64,000 bases of DNA from NCBI GenBank assembly GCA_020692215.1, contig JAIMKW010000002.1:372001-436000 (forward strand). The letters are read 5' to 3'. Position 1 is the first letter of the stretch. The number at the start of each line of letters is the position of its first letter. The notes under the pieces are model-generated. The model worked only from the letters and a program-made list of their open reading frames with translations. It had not been told where the DNA came from and searched no databases. Source of the stretch: Sandarakinorhabdus sp. (GTDB lineage: Bacteria; Pseudomonadota; Alphaproteobacteria; Sphingomonadales; Sphingomonadaceae). A program made the position numbers and the translations under genes. Shown piece after piece: positions 8,282-17,077 of the stretch.

Positions 8282-11200
8282 TCAGGCCGTGCCGGATGCC
8301 CAAAGCTCGAACAAAGCGTCCCGGCTTCGCAACCCAAGGGCCGGAAGCGCATGGTTCACCACATAGGTCGCGCCCGTATGCCGGTTGTCCCACATCGCCT
8401 GATGCGCTTCGGGCAGGCCATCCCATGGAACGACCTGCGGCTCAGTTACGTCCAGCAGGCCGGCTGCGATCATGTCGTTCATCCGCGCGACCTCATAGCT
8501 GTTGCACAGGTGCGTACCCAGTATGGAGGCTGTCGGCATCAGGATCCGCCGCTGCCGCGTCCAGACCTGTGGCGCGTAGAATGTGAACCGCTGGCCAGCC
8601 ATATCCTCGCAATAGACGACCCGGCCGGTGAAGGGCTTCACCAGCGAGGTCGAAACGCCAAGCCGGTCCTGCCCTGCCCGCTCGACGATCAGGTCGGGCG
8701 CGCCACGGGGATTGTCGGGCGAGCGAAGGATACGGCCGACTGCCGAGCCAAACGGCTTCAGCACGCGCTCCTGATAATCCCGCACACCAGCCTTGAACCG
8801 CTCGAGTTCGGTCTTTGCATCCGCCAGCCGCGGCATGGTGGCAGGCCAATCGAAATTGCTTCCGGAACGCCGCTTCAGATCCTCGATCGAGACAATGCCC
8901 TCCAGCGCATCTTCAAGACCCAGCGACTGCAGGAATTCCCGCTGTCCATCGCTTGCGGCTGCAACCACGGTCCGCGCCCGGAAGCGCCGCGCAGCCTCGA
9001 TCAGCTCCAGCCCGGTTTCATCAAGCAACGCATTGCTGTCGCAGCCATAATAGACAAGAACGGCCTCGCCGCCGCGCAGCCGGGCCCTGGCAAGCATGTC
9101 TTCCGGAGCGGCAGAACCAGGCTTGCCCATGAAGCTGAAATGATAGCCGGATGAGGCACCATAGAAAGCAAGGCTGCCGCCCTCTTCCAGCAACTGGAAG
9201 CTCCGCGGGAACGCCGTTTCGCCGGCATGGCTGACGACATGATCCGCAAGACGCCCGCCGTTGAGGCGGCGATATTCCGCAAGGATCGGCAGGCCCGCAG
9301 CTTCCCAGGCACGGGCAGCCTCGGGATCCTCGGGAACCGCTGTAAAGGCCGCAGCCCAGCGCGGATCGGTGCGGTCGATCGCGCCGACAGCCCCCTGCTC
9401 CGCCACGAAGTCCGCCCTGGTCTTGCTGGAAACAAGCCCGGTGGCCTGCAGTCCGGTCTTCACCGCGCTCTTCAACGCATCAAGGCCGGTGCCCGTTGCA
9501 GACCCCTCCACAAAGATGGTGCGGCCAGGCGCTATCTGCAGAGTCGTGAACAGGCAGCGCGAAACGGTGCCAAGATTCAGGATGTAGCTTCCGGCCTGCT
9601 CCAATGTCAGATCGCCCGGAACCGGATGCAATTGCGGCCCCTGCACGATCAGGAACTGCGCGTGGCTTCCGGTTTCAGTTTCATAGCCCTGGATGGCAAA
9701 TCCCGCATACATCGGGTCCAGCCCGGCAAGCGGCGCAAGTAGGTCGCTGGTGCCCGAATAGACGGACACCATATCGCCAACATTCAGCCGCCCTTCCCGC
9801 TTCACCTCGCTCCCGAGTGCCGCGACAAGCGCAATTCCGCCCGATCCGGTAATCTGCACATCCTCTTCGTGTGCATCAAACGGTGATACAGGAATCCCCG
9901 TCAACGCCCAGATATCATTGAAGTTCACTTCGGATGTCAGCATGTATACCAGCGCTTCATTAGGCGCAGGTTCGGGCACCTTCACGATCAGTTCGCGCTC
10001 GTGGCTTGCGGGCGGCCCAAAGCGCGGCGCGCCGGTCTCCGGGTCACGCGCGATGCCCCACGCAAGTTGCCAGTCCGGGATTGGCGTCACGCCCGGATAA
10101 TAGGGCGCACCGACCGGCAGCATGGCGCCTTCGGCCAGCAGCTGCGCCTTTCGCGGCGCATGCTGTGCATCAAGGTACAAGCCATCACGACGCACCGGCA
10201 AGGGTGGGCTTTTCTTGTCCAGAAATTCGCGAACGCCGGTCTTGCCCCCTTCGGGATCGACAATGGCTTGCGCAAACAGCTCCGCCTCGCGCGCCAGCCC
10301 GGCCGCAATGCCCTTTGTCCAACCTGTGCGGACCGCATCCAGCGCGCGCTCCCCGGCCTTTCCGCGACCGGCCCAATCAAGCTGGCGGCCGATCCGCTTC
10401 AGGAAATCATCCTGCAGGATCGCGTCGAGATCCTCGGCGCCGGGCGCTTCCCACTGCGCCACGTCTGCCATGCGGGCGGCAAGGGCACGCCCAAGCATGC
10501 TGTCGGCGCCATCCCGGACAAAATCCCGCACCAGCATGTGCGCATGGCCGAGCGCATCCTGGCTTCCGGATACCAGAGCATCGACAACGCCGATCCCGGC
10601 CGCCGTGTCGGCGTCGATGCTGCGCCCACCCAGAATTATATCAAGCGCGTCGCGCAGGCCCTCGGCACCGCGACGGCTCGCCAGAAGCCGCGGGAGACGC
10701 TGGGTTCCCCCATAACCCGGCAGAAGGCGGAGCCGGATCTCGGGCTGGCCGAACCGGGCCGTGGGCTCTGCCACGCGATAGTGACAGGCCAGTGCAAACT
10801 CCATCCCGCCACCCAGCGCCACACCCTGAATTGCCGCAATGCACGGCTTTCCCATCTTCTCGATGCGGCTGAACGCAAGTTGCGCATTGTTCGGCAGAAC
10901 GCGCGCTTCCTCGATGCCGTGAATATCCTCCAGCATCTCGCGAATATCGGCGCCCGCCACGAACGAGGCGCTGCCCTGTCCTGTGAAAACCAAAGCCACC
11001 ACATCGTCCTTGCGGGCAAGATGCTCGACCACGATCACAAGTTCATCGATCGCACGCTCGTTCAGAGCGTTCACCGGCGGGTTGGTAACGGTTACGGTGG
11101 CGACCCGCTTGCCGGGCGCGACAGCATTGTACTGGATCAGGAAATAGCGATAGCGCTCGAACAGCTGTTGCTCTTCGGAAAGGCGCTGCTTGCGCTGCCA

Positions 11201-13807
11201 TTCGTCGACCACCGCTTTCAGTTCGGTCAGGCTCTCCGGGTTTCGCAACGTGGTCACGTCACCCACATCGCCGCCCTCAACAAGCGCGCGCACCATCCTG
11301 CGCATATATTTGCCAGATCGCGTTTCGGGGAACTGGCTGACCTCGAGGAAGTCGGCTGGAACCGCAACAGCCCCCTTTTCGCTTCTCACCAGATCAGAAA
11401 GACGGCGCTTGTCCTCATACGCCAGCTTGCGGCCAGCAGCCGGTATAACGAAGGCAAGCGGGGTCAGCCCCTTTTCGCGGTGCGGCGCGCCGACAACCAG
11501 CACATTGCCCACGGGCGAGTCCGGATCGAGCGCCTTGTCGCGCAGGATCGCGCCCTCGATCTCCTCCGTCCCCATCCGGTGGCCCGAGACGTTGATGACA
11601 TCATCGGATCGCCCATGCAGCGAGAAACTGCCGTCTTCGTGGTGAATTGCGAAATCGCCCTGCGTATAGGCCCAGACACCCGCCCAACGGGTCCAGTAAT
11701 TGGAATCCCAGCGATCGGCATCGCCCTTCCAGCCGCCGACGACACTGCCATCCTTCACGCGGAAGTTTTCGGCATCGCCCCAGACAGTCCGGGCCAGATA
11801 GGGATAGGGCGCGCCGATGACGATTTCGCCCTTTTCGCCGGCTTCGGCCTTGCGCCACCCAACGCCCGCTCCGCCACGCGCAAAGGGCGCAAGCCCATCG
11901 GCCGCTCCGCCTTCTTCCTCTACCCAAACGTCGCCCAAAATCCACGGCAAGGCCCACGTGTGGGCGTCGGCGCGCAGCGGAAAATCGCCGTTCCCGTAAA
12001 AATGGGTAAAGGCAATTCCACCATGCTCGGTCGCCCAATAGCTGTTGATATACCAGGGCACGATGTTCGCCATACCGAAGGCCTGAACCGATGGCGATGT
12101 CGGTTCGGCACAGAAAGTGGCCACGCGCAGCGATGAAAGATCATGCTTCTGCACGTCGGCCAGATTGTCGGGCGAACTCATGACAGACTTCAGGAACGTG
12201 ACGCCGGCCTTGAAAATGGTCACCTTGTGCATCTCGATCGTGGCAGCAAAGCGCCCGGCGTGCGGAAAAACCGGTGACCCTTCGGTGATCAGCGTGGTAA
12301 CCCGCGAAGTGAGCGACGCCGAGATCAGATAGCTTTGGCCGGTGATCCAGCCCGGATCGGCAACGACATACATGATGTCGCCCGGCCGGGCATCGAAGGC
12401 AACCTTCATGCTGTGCGCTATGCCGGCCGTATAGCCACCGTGCACATGCACCACGCCCTTGGGCTTGCCCGTTGAACCCGAGGTGTAGATGAAGAACATA
12501 GGATATTCGGCATCCAGCGCGGCCGGTGGTGCCGACGCCCAGATCGCCCGCACGAAATCCGCGTCCGGAAGGTCCAGCAGTTCGGCCTGCGTCGAAACAG
12601 CAAATCCGGCCTCGCGTGCTGCCGCAAGCAAGGCTTCCAGCGCGGCATCGGTCAGGTCGTGGCTCCAGCGATCCCGTTCCGGCCGCCACACAATATCGGG
12701 CTGCGCGGTGTGCCGCACGACGACAACGGCATCCACGCGCGACGGCGCAGCCACCAGCGCCGATGCAATGGCAATGCGCGCGCGTGCGGATCCAGCAGCA
12801 TCCAGCCTCCCCGCTTCCCCCAGCTTTGCCAGCGCCCGGCCAACGCCACGCATCGCGTCCGAACGTTCAACCGTGACTTCGCCGGCAAGGGTATCGCGAA
12901 CCGTTTCGCGGAGAACCTGCTGGTCTTCCATCTCCATCGGGAGACCGGCCAGAGCCTCGTCAACAATGGCCAGAGCCGAGCCGACCGGAATATAATTGTC
13001 GAGCGCAGGATCGGTGTAGGCAGCTTTGAAAGGAACCACCTGCGCATTTCGCCACCCGCCATCGGCGGTAATCACCACCCGTGCGCCGGCATCGGCGATA
13101 CGATCAGACAGGGTCTTGTCGGAAAACCCACCGAAAACCGGAGTATAGAGAATACCGAGCCGCTTGGCAGCCTCGGTCCAGTAGATCTGGGTGGGAATTG
13201 AAGGCATGTTGAGCGCGATACGATCGCCGGGCTTCACCCCCAGCGCTTTCAGTGCAAGCGCACATTTCGCCGTTTCCAGAAGCAAGAGCCTGCGCGAAAC
13301 CGGATAGCAGTCGACAGGCCCGCCACGACCGCCATCGAGCGACATGTCCCACCGGTCGCCCTCGTAAATGAAGGCTGCTTCATCGCCATGCCCCGAAAGC
13401 ACATGCCGATCCACTTCGTTGAAGCAAGCGTTGGTCCGCCCACCCTCGAACCAACGCCAGTTGGGCGCATCGTCGGGATTGAATGCGCGGTCCCAGGGCT
13501 CGAAGTCGGCGCCGAGATCCAGGGACAGCGGAAGCAGCGTCCGGGCGTCCCACCCGGTCCAAAGCCCCGTCTGTTCGTCAAAGCACAGCCACGCCCCGCC
13601 AGGCCCCTGCGAGGCCACGTGCCAGTGCAGTGTCTGCTTTGCGATCGCGCCATGAAAGTGGCCAGGATCGGCAATGCAGGCCTTGCGCATTGCATCCCAG
13701 TCAGCCCGATTGCGGATCGGATTGCTCTGCGCTGTCGGCACAACGCCTGCGCCAGCCCCATTGCCGACGCGGCGCGATGCGGCCTCGTTGACTGCCTTGC
13801 CGCCCAT
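8282..13807 (-). CDS. pcs: trifunctional propionyl-CoA synthase (3-hydroxypropionyl-CoA synthetase / dehydratase / enoyl-CoA reductase)
   Basis: 1841 residues from ATG 13807, with AGGGGAG about ten bases upstream; a TTG three codons earlier is less likely. Residues 1 to about 870 form an acyl-CoA synthetase of the acetyl-CoA synthetase type: phosphate loop YTSGSTGKPKG near 440, GRSDDVINVSGHRMGTEEIE, and catalytic Lys833 in SGKYMRR. Residues about 900-1170 are an enoyl-CoA hydratase/crotonase domain with both acidic residues, Glu1003 (GGMEFALA) and Glu1023 (GQPEIRLRLLPGYGG). Residues about 1250-1841 are a zinc-independent medium-chain reductase (NFNDIWALTG, later EGSATGTGLDALKS). The family converts 3-hydroxypropionate to propionyl-CoA via acryloyl-CoA using ATP, CoA and NADPH, and retains the reactive acryloyl-CoA inside a reaction chamber. 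It is first in the operon with mcr and accA. Confidence 0.96.
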   Translation of the reverse strand: MGGKAVNEAASRRVGNGAGAGVVPTAQSNPIRNRADWDAMRKACIADPGHFHGAIAKQTLHWHVASQGPGGAWLCFDEQTGLWTGWDARTLLPLSLDLGADFEPWDRAFNPDDAPNWRWFEGGRTNACFNEVDRHVLSGHGDEAAFIYEGDRWDMSLDGGRGGPVDCYPVSRRLLLLETAKCALALKALGVKPGDRIALNMPSIPTQIYWTEAAKRLGILYTPVFGGFSDKTLSDRIADAGARVVITADGGWRNAQVVPFKAAYTDPALDNYIPVGSALAIVDEALAGLPMEMEDQQVLRETVRDTLAGEVTVERSDAMRGVGRALAKLGEAGRLDAAGSARARIAIASALVAAPSRVDAVVVVRHTAQPDIVWRPERDRWSHDLTDAALEALLAAAREAGFAVSTQAELLDLPDADFVRAIWASAPPAALDAEYPMFFIYTSGSTGKPKGVVHVHGGYTAGIAHSMKVAFDARPGDIMYVVADPGWITGQSYLISASLTSRVTTLITEGSPVFPHAGRFAATIEMHKVTIFKAGVTFLKSVMSSPDNLADVQKHDLSSLRVATFCAEPTSPSVQAFGMANIVPWYINSYWATEHGGIAFTHFYGNGDFPLRADAHTWALPWILGDVWVEEEGGAADGLAPFARGGAGVGWRKAEAGEKGEIVIGAPYPYLARTVWGDAENFRVKDGSVVGGWKGDADRWDSNYWTRWAGVWAYTQGDFAIHHEDGSFSLHGRSDDVINVSGHRMGTEEIEGAILRDKALDPDSPVGNVLVVGAPHREKGLTPLAFVIPAAGRKLAYEDKRRLSDLVRSEKGAVAVPADFLEVSQFPETRSGKYMRRMVRALVEGGDVGDVTTLRNPESLTELKAVVDEWQRKQRLSEEQQLFERYRYFLIQYNAVAPGKRVATVTVTNPPVNALNERAIDELVIVVEHLARKDDVVALVFTGQGSASFVAGADIREMLEDIHGIEEARVLPNNAQLAFSRIEKMGKPCIAAIQGVALGGGMEFALACHYRVAEPTARFGQPEIRLRLLPGYGGTQRLPRLLASRRGAEGLRDALDIILGGRSIDADTAAGIGVVDALVSGSQDALGHAHMLVRDFVRDGADSMLGRALAARMADVAQWEAPGAEDLDAILQDDFLKRIGRQLDWAGRGKAGERALDAVRTGWTKGIAAGLAREAELFAQAIVDPEGGKTGVREFLDKKSPPLPVRRDGLYLDAQHAPRKAQLLAEGAMLPVGAPYYPGVTPIPDWQLAWGIARDPETGAPRFGPPASHERELIVKVPEPAPNEALVYMLTSEVNFNDIWALTGIPVSPFDAHEEDVQITGSGGIALVAALGSEVKREGRLNVGDMVSVYSGTSDLLAPLAGLDPMYAGFAIQGYETETGSHAQFLIVQGPQLHPVPGDLTLEQAGSYILNLGTVSRCLFTTLQIAPGRTIFVEGSATGTGLDALKSAVKTGLQATGLVSSKTRADFVAEQGAVGAIDRTDPRWAAAFTAVPEDPEAARAWEAAGLPILAEYRRLNGGRLADHVVSHAGETAFPRSFQLLEEGGSLAFYGASSGYHFSFMGKPGSAAPEDMLARARLRGGEAVLVYYGCDSNALLDETGLELIEAARRFRARTVVAAASDGQREFLQSLGLEDALEGIVSIEDLKRRSGSNFDWPATMPRLADAKTELERFKAGVRDYQERVLKPFGSAVGRILRSPDNPRGAPDLIVERAGQDRLGVSTSLVKPFTGRVVYCEDMAGQRFTFYAPQVWTRQRRILMPTASILGTHLCNSYEVARMNDMIAAGLLDVTEPQVVPWDGLPEAHQAMWDNRHTGATYVVNHALPALGLRSRDALFELWASGTA

Positions 13808-13945
13808 TGCTCCCAATCTCCCCTAAAAGGCACCAAAAGATGCCAGTCCCCAAGGCCTTGAAGCTGCCCTTCGTGTTAACCTCATTGTTCGCCGCACCCT
13901 GGGGGGAAAGCCCGCATTCAGCGACCCGCAAATTCGCAAGTTGGA

Positions 13946-13977
13946 ATTATATTTCAGATAACAGCGCGTTTTGTAAA
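13946..13977 (-). promoter_or_regulatory. candidate promoter of the pcs-mcr-accA operon
   Basis: Read on the minus strand, a perfect TATAAT hexamer lies at 13951-13946 inside an AT-rich tract. The -35 is unclear: TTTACA at 13977-13972 is one mismatch from consensus but 20 bases away, while ACAAAA at the usual 17-base spacing is poor. A weak core with a required activator is a reasonable reading. Predicted leader length is about 130 bases. Confidence 0.35.
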
Positions 13978-14015
13978 TATTATTACGATGATTGCAATGG
14001 TGAGAATTTGTAAAT
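13970..14015. repeat. direct repeat TTTGTAAAT upstream of the pcs promoter
   Basis: TTTGTAAAT occurs at 13970-13978 and again at 14007-14015, 37 bases centre to centre (about 3.5 helical turns). The first copy overlaps the -35 region of the candidate pcs promoter. The arrangement suits binding of a regulator dimer pair, but no regulator is identified and AT-richness raises the chance of coincidence. Confidence 0.3.
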
Positions 14016-14131
14016 TTCACGGTTCAACGTCAGAAACCTTCGCTCCAACGCGGCCTGTCACGCAGCATTTAGAGGTTCCGCCACAAAGGAGCCGACCCAT
14101 GATGCTGTCAGAGGCGCCAAGGAGGCAAGGC

Positions 14132-14159
14132 TTTTGGTGCGCAAAATGTCGCACCAAAA
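14132..14159. repeat. perfect 10-bp inverted repeat, 8-base loop, 3' of the TonB receptor gene
   Basis: TTTTGGTGCG at 14132-14141 and CGCACCAAAA at 14150-14159 are exact reverse complements. The dyad begins 23 bases past the receptor stop codon at 14183. It lacks a T-tract after the stem in the receptor's direction; the T-run lies before the stem. It is therefore not a textbook intrinsic terminator. It may act as a transcript 3' stabiliser or a protein-binding dyad. Confidence 0.55.
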
Positions 14160-14182
14160 AAATCAAGCGGGCTCTGCCAACC

Positions 14183-16921
14183 TCAGAAGAATATCTTGCG
14201 GAAACTCACTTCAACCCTGCGGCCGACAGGGTCCAGCAAATCGGGTTGATACGCCAAAGGCTCTGACCCTGAACGGTCCAGAACACGCAATCGGCTGTCG
14301 AACAGATTGTCGATCCCCACCGATACGCGGGCGCCGCGGAGCCATGGCTGGGACCGCACGAGGGACCGCTGCTGACCCAGATCGGCAAAGAGCCTAAGAT
14401 TCACGGTCGCAAGGCCGGAGAAGCGCAGGTCATCCGGGGTCTCGGCCCCGGATGGATCGACCCGCACTTCGGTGCCGCTCTGCCAGTTCAGGGCAACCCG
14501 CGCGCCAAGCCCGCTCTTGTTGACCCCGGCCCGGCCTTCGATCTCGTGCCGGGAAACGCCACCACGGCTACCGATTGCCGAGCCGTTCAACAGATCAAGC
14601 CTGGGCACGCCTTCCCGGATCAGGATGCTCTCTTCAAGGCGCCAGGTGTGGAACAGGGAAAGCTGCAGCCGTCCCTCGGGCCCGCCCCTGCGGCCTCCAC
14701 CTGGCCCCCCACCGGCTCCCGGCCGGACACCAGCCGGAGGGCCGGGCATCGGCTTTCCCGCCGCTGCAGCCGCCTTGCGGCGTTCCTCGAATTCGGCCCT
14801 TCGTTTCTCCATGGCCGCACGCTCGGCCCGGCTCGGTTGCAGACGCTCGAAAAAATTGATGCCCCAGCGTATCTCACGCCGATCGGATCGCATGAAATTC
14901 ACCGGTCGGTTGTCGATCTGCAGCAGGCGACCATCCGGGCTTCGCAGGAACCGGTCCGGAAAGGCTGCCTCGATTTCGGCTGTGGCTGTCGGAAACGATG
15001 CAATGGGCCCTTCGATCCGGCTGTCGACATAATTTGCCGAAAGGTTGAGATCTGTTTCGGCAAGTGGCTTCAGGTTCGCCCCGAACTTCAGAACGCGGCG
15101 GCGATCAGCTGACAAAGCGGCATTGCCTCCATCAATGCGGGTAATCTCGACGGTTTCACCCGTCACATAATCGAACACACGAATATTCGGGGTTGCAATA
15201 ACCGGGTTTCCCAGCTGCTGAATGCTTGGCGCACCATCCTCTTCGGTGACCGACGCCGAAAGCCGAAGTGGCTCGATGGGAACCCAATTTACCCCATAGC
15301 CGATGCTGGTCAGGGTCCCAAAGTCGGAAAGCGAGTCGACCGACAGGTTCAGATTGAGCGACAGCGTGCCCATCCAGCCCAGAACATCGCGGGTGCTGCT
15401 GGTGATTGGCACATCAAAACTGGCCTGGCCACGGGCAAGCCCACGCCCCAGATCGCTGCCGCCTGCAATCCCGCCTCGCACCGTTTCGCTTGTCAGGTCA
15501 CGATGCTCGTAGCCCGCCTTCAGTGTGGCGGTAAGGCCGCCAGCAGGAAGATCGAGCAGGCGCCCATTGGCCAACACCTCCAGCGTTGAGAGGTCGCTGT
15601 TGCTGGTCGCCCTGTCCTGCAGCAAGGGGCCGACCAGCACAGACTCACCAAAAGGGTTCAGTGCAGGATCGCCGGCAATGATCCGGGCGCGGACATCGGA
15701 CAGGTCGATCCCGCGATCTGTGAGGATCTCGTCTGCTGCGTGATCGTGGCTCGCGGTAAGCGTCCATCGCCAGCCTGCAAGATCGCCATTGAAAACAGCG
15801 GCAAGCCTGCCGCTCCAGGCAGTGGCGCTGCGAAGCAGCGGCCCCTGCACATCGGACAAACGCAACAACTGGCTATCGGTTCCGAAGGGCGAAAACGGGT
15901 TACCCGCTGGAAGCGGCAAGATCGCCGTGGGAAGCCCCAGCCTGGCTTCGCTGTCGGAAACCTGTGCGCGCGCGCTGAAGGTGGCCTGCACGCGGTCGGA
16001 CAAAGGCCTGGCAAGGCTCCCACCCAGCGAAAGCTGGCGTGTGGCGGGCAACAAGGTGCGATCGTCGCCTTCATCCGTGACATTCGGGCTGTTTGCACCG
16101 GGCACGAAGTCGCCAAGCAAAGGCGCCCCGGACGCGGCAGACAGGGGAACAGCAGCCACCGTCACCGTGGTTCCGGCAAGGTCGCTCAGCGCCGGATCGA
16201 TCTCATCGTTCCCGATCGCTGGCACGATGTTTCCACGCACATCGAAGGGCCTCGCCGACGCGGTGGGAAGGATGTTCCGGGCGCTTTCCAGAAGCCGGGT
16301 TCGTTGCTCATACTCAAGATCGAGAATCAGCCGGCTGCTTCCTGCAATGCGCAAGACATTCGCGCTGAGTTCCACTTCCGTGCGGCCGCCCGCTGTCGGG
16401 CCGCCCAGTTCCACTTCAGCTGTTACCGCCCGAAACTGTTCCCGCAGCACGAAATTGATTACCCGCTGGTCGGCCCGAAAGCCATAGGAGAGTGACACTT
16501 CCTCAGGAAGGATATCAACACGCTCAATGGCTTCTGGCGGAATATTCCGTATCTCTGTGAACCCTGAAACCCGCTTGCCATTGATAAGAACAACAGGAGC
16601 CTCGCCACCCCTCCCGCCCCCGCTTCGGGTTTGTGGTGCAAGTTCCTGCAACAAATCCGCGAGCGACCCCGCACCGGTTGCCCGGATGTCGCCGGCATCC
16701 AGCTGGATAACCGGCTGGATGTTTCCTTCAACCGAGCCGCGCGCCCTGCTTCCGAGAACAAGGATTTCCTCGATGTCGCCGGTTTCGGGCATCGAGCTTC
16801 CACCGGCACCGGCTGGCTGCTCTTCTATCGGCGCTTCGGCTTCGAAGGATTGTTGCGCAAACGCAAAGGACGGCGCCATTGCCATCACGATGGCTGCAGT
16901 GGTCCCGAAAAATTGAGTCAT
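14183..16921 (-). CDS. TonB-dependent outer-membrane receptor
   Basis: 912 residues with a signal peptide (MTQFFGTTAAIVMAMAPSFA, cleavage after AFA). A TonB-box-like segment (DIEEILVLGS) is followed by a plug domain (SLADLLQELAPQ, VLINGKRVSG, IERVDILPEE). The barrel ends in the aromatic VSFRKIFF. Residues about 695-750 form an unusual hydrophilic insert: a run rich in Arg, Glu and Ala that passes into Gly-Pro-Arg-rich sequence, ahead of a beta strand (GRLQLSLFHTW). Such inserts occur in other sphingomonad receptors, to my knowledge. No transporter, siderophore or glycan gene adjoins it, so the ligand is unknown. A palindrome at 16992-17004 upstream may control it. Confidence 0.9.
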   Translation of the reverse strand: MTQFFGTTAAIVMAMAPSFAFAQQSFEAEAPIEEQPAGAGGSSMPETGDIEEILVLGSRARGSVEGNIQPVIQLDAGDIRATGAGSLADLLQELAPQTRSGGGRGGEAPVVLINGKRVSGFTEIRNIPPEAIERVDILPEEVSLSYGFRADQRVINFVLREQFRAVTAEVELGGPTAGGRTEVELSANVLRIAGSSRLILDLEYEQRTRLLESARNILPTASARPFDVRGNIVPAIGNDEIDPALSDLAGTTVTVAAVPLSAASGAPLLGDFVPGANSPNVTDEGDDRTLLPATRQLSLGGSLARPLSDRVQATFSARAQVSDSEARLGLPTAILPLPAGNPFSPFGTDSQLLRLSDVQGPLLRSATAWSGRLAAVFNGDLAGWRWTLTASHDHAADEILTDRGIDLSDVRARIIAGDPALNPFGESVLVGPLLQDRATSNSDLSTLEVLANGRLLDLPAGGLTATLKAGYEHRDLTSETVRGGIAGGSDLGRGLARGQASFDVPITSSTRDVLGWMGTLSLNLNLSVDSLSDFGTLTSIGYGVNWVPIEPLRLSASVTEEDGAPSIQQLGNPVIATPNIRVFDYVTGETVEITRIDGGNAALSADRRRVLKFGANLKPLAETDLNLSANYVDSRIEGPIASFPTATAEIEAAFPDRFLRSPDGRLLQIDNRPVNFMRSDRREIRWGINFFERLQPSRAERAAMEKRRAEFEERRKAAAAAGKPMPGPPAGVRPGAGGGPGGGRRGGPEGRLQLSLFHTWRLEESILIREGVPRLDLLNGSAIGSRGGVSRHEIEGRAGVNKSGLGARVALNWQSGTEVRVDPSGAETPDDLRFSGLATVNLRLFADLGQQRSLVRSQPWLRGARVSVGIDNLFDSRLRVLDRSGSEPLAYQPDLLDPVGRRVEVSFRKIFF

Positions 16922-16991
16922 GCCTTGCCTTTACGCGCCTGAGCCATCCTATCCCCCGGCGCCCATGCGCTGAGCGTTGCGAATTTGGCCA

Positions 16992-17004
16992 GACACATTG
17001 TGTC
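16992..17004. promoter_or_regulatory. palindromic operator candidate upstream of the TonB receptor gene
   Basis: GACACA-T-TGTGTC is a perfect 6-1-6 dyad, 71 bases before the receptor start codon. Its position suits an operator near the promoter. No local regulator can be paired with it. Confidence 0.4.
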
Positions 17005-17077
17005 GCAGGCGCAATAAGATTTGTCCGGCAGCGCGCTATAACAAAGGCTGAACGGGTTCCGGCGCAGGGCCTGGCGA

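Larger units (their letters stand above)
13808..14182. other. 375-bp intergenic region upstream of the pcs operon
   Basis: No convincing gene. The segment from about 13930 to 14020 is strikingly AT-rich against its surroundings and carries the candidate pcs promoter and a repeated nonamer. The part nearest the TonB receptor gene carries a 28-bp dyad (14132-14159). A 20-codon leader frame (13885-13823, minus) ends 15 bases before the pcs start. It has no good ribosome binding site, so I do not call it a gene. Confidence 0.6.

Noticed and set aside
10001..12136. A 711-codon open frame on the plus strand opposite pcs
   Set aside because: Antisense shadow of a high-GC gene; its translation has no domain-like pattern, while the minus-strand frame has every expected propionyl-CoA synthase motif.
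13823..13885. A 20-codon leader peptide frame ahead of pcs on the minus strand
   Set aside because: No ribosome binding site and no special codon run or attenuator hairpin; only its position is suggestive.
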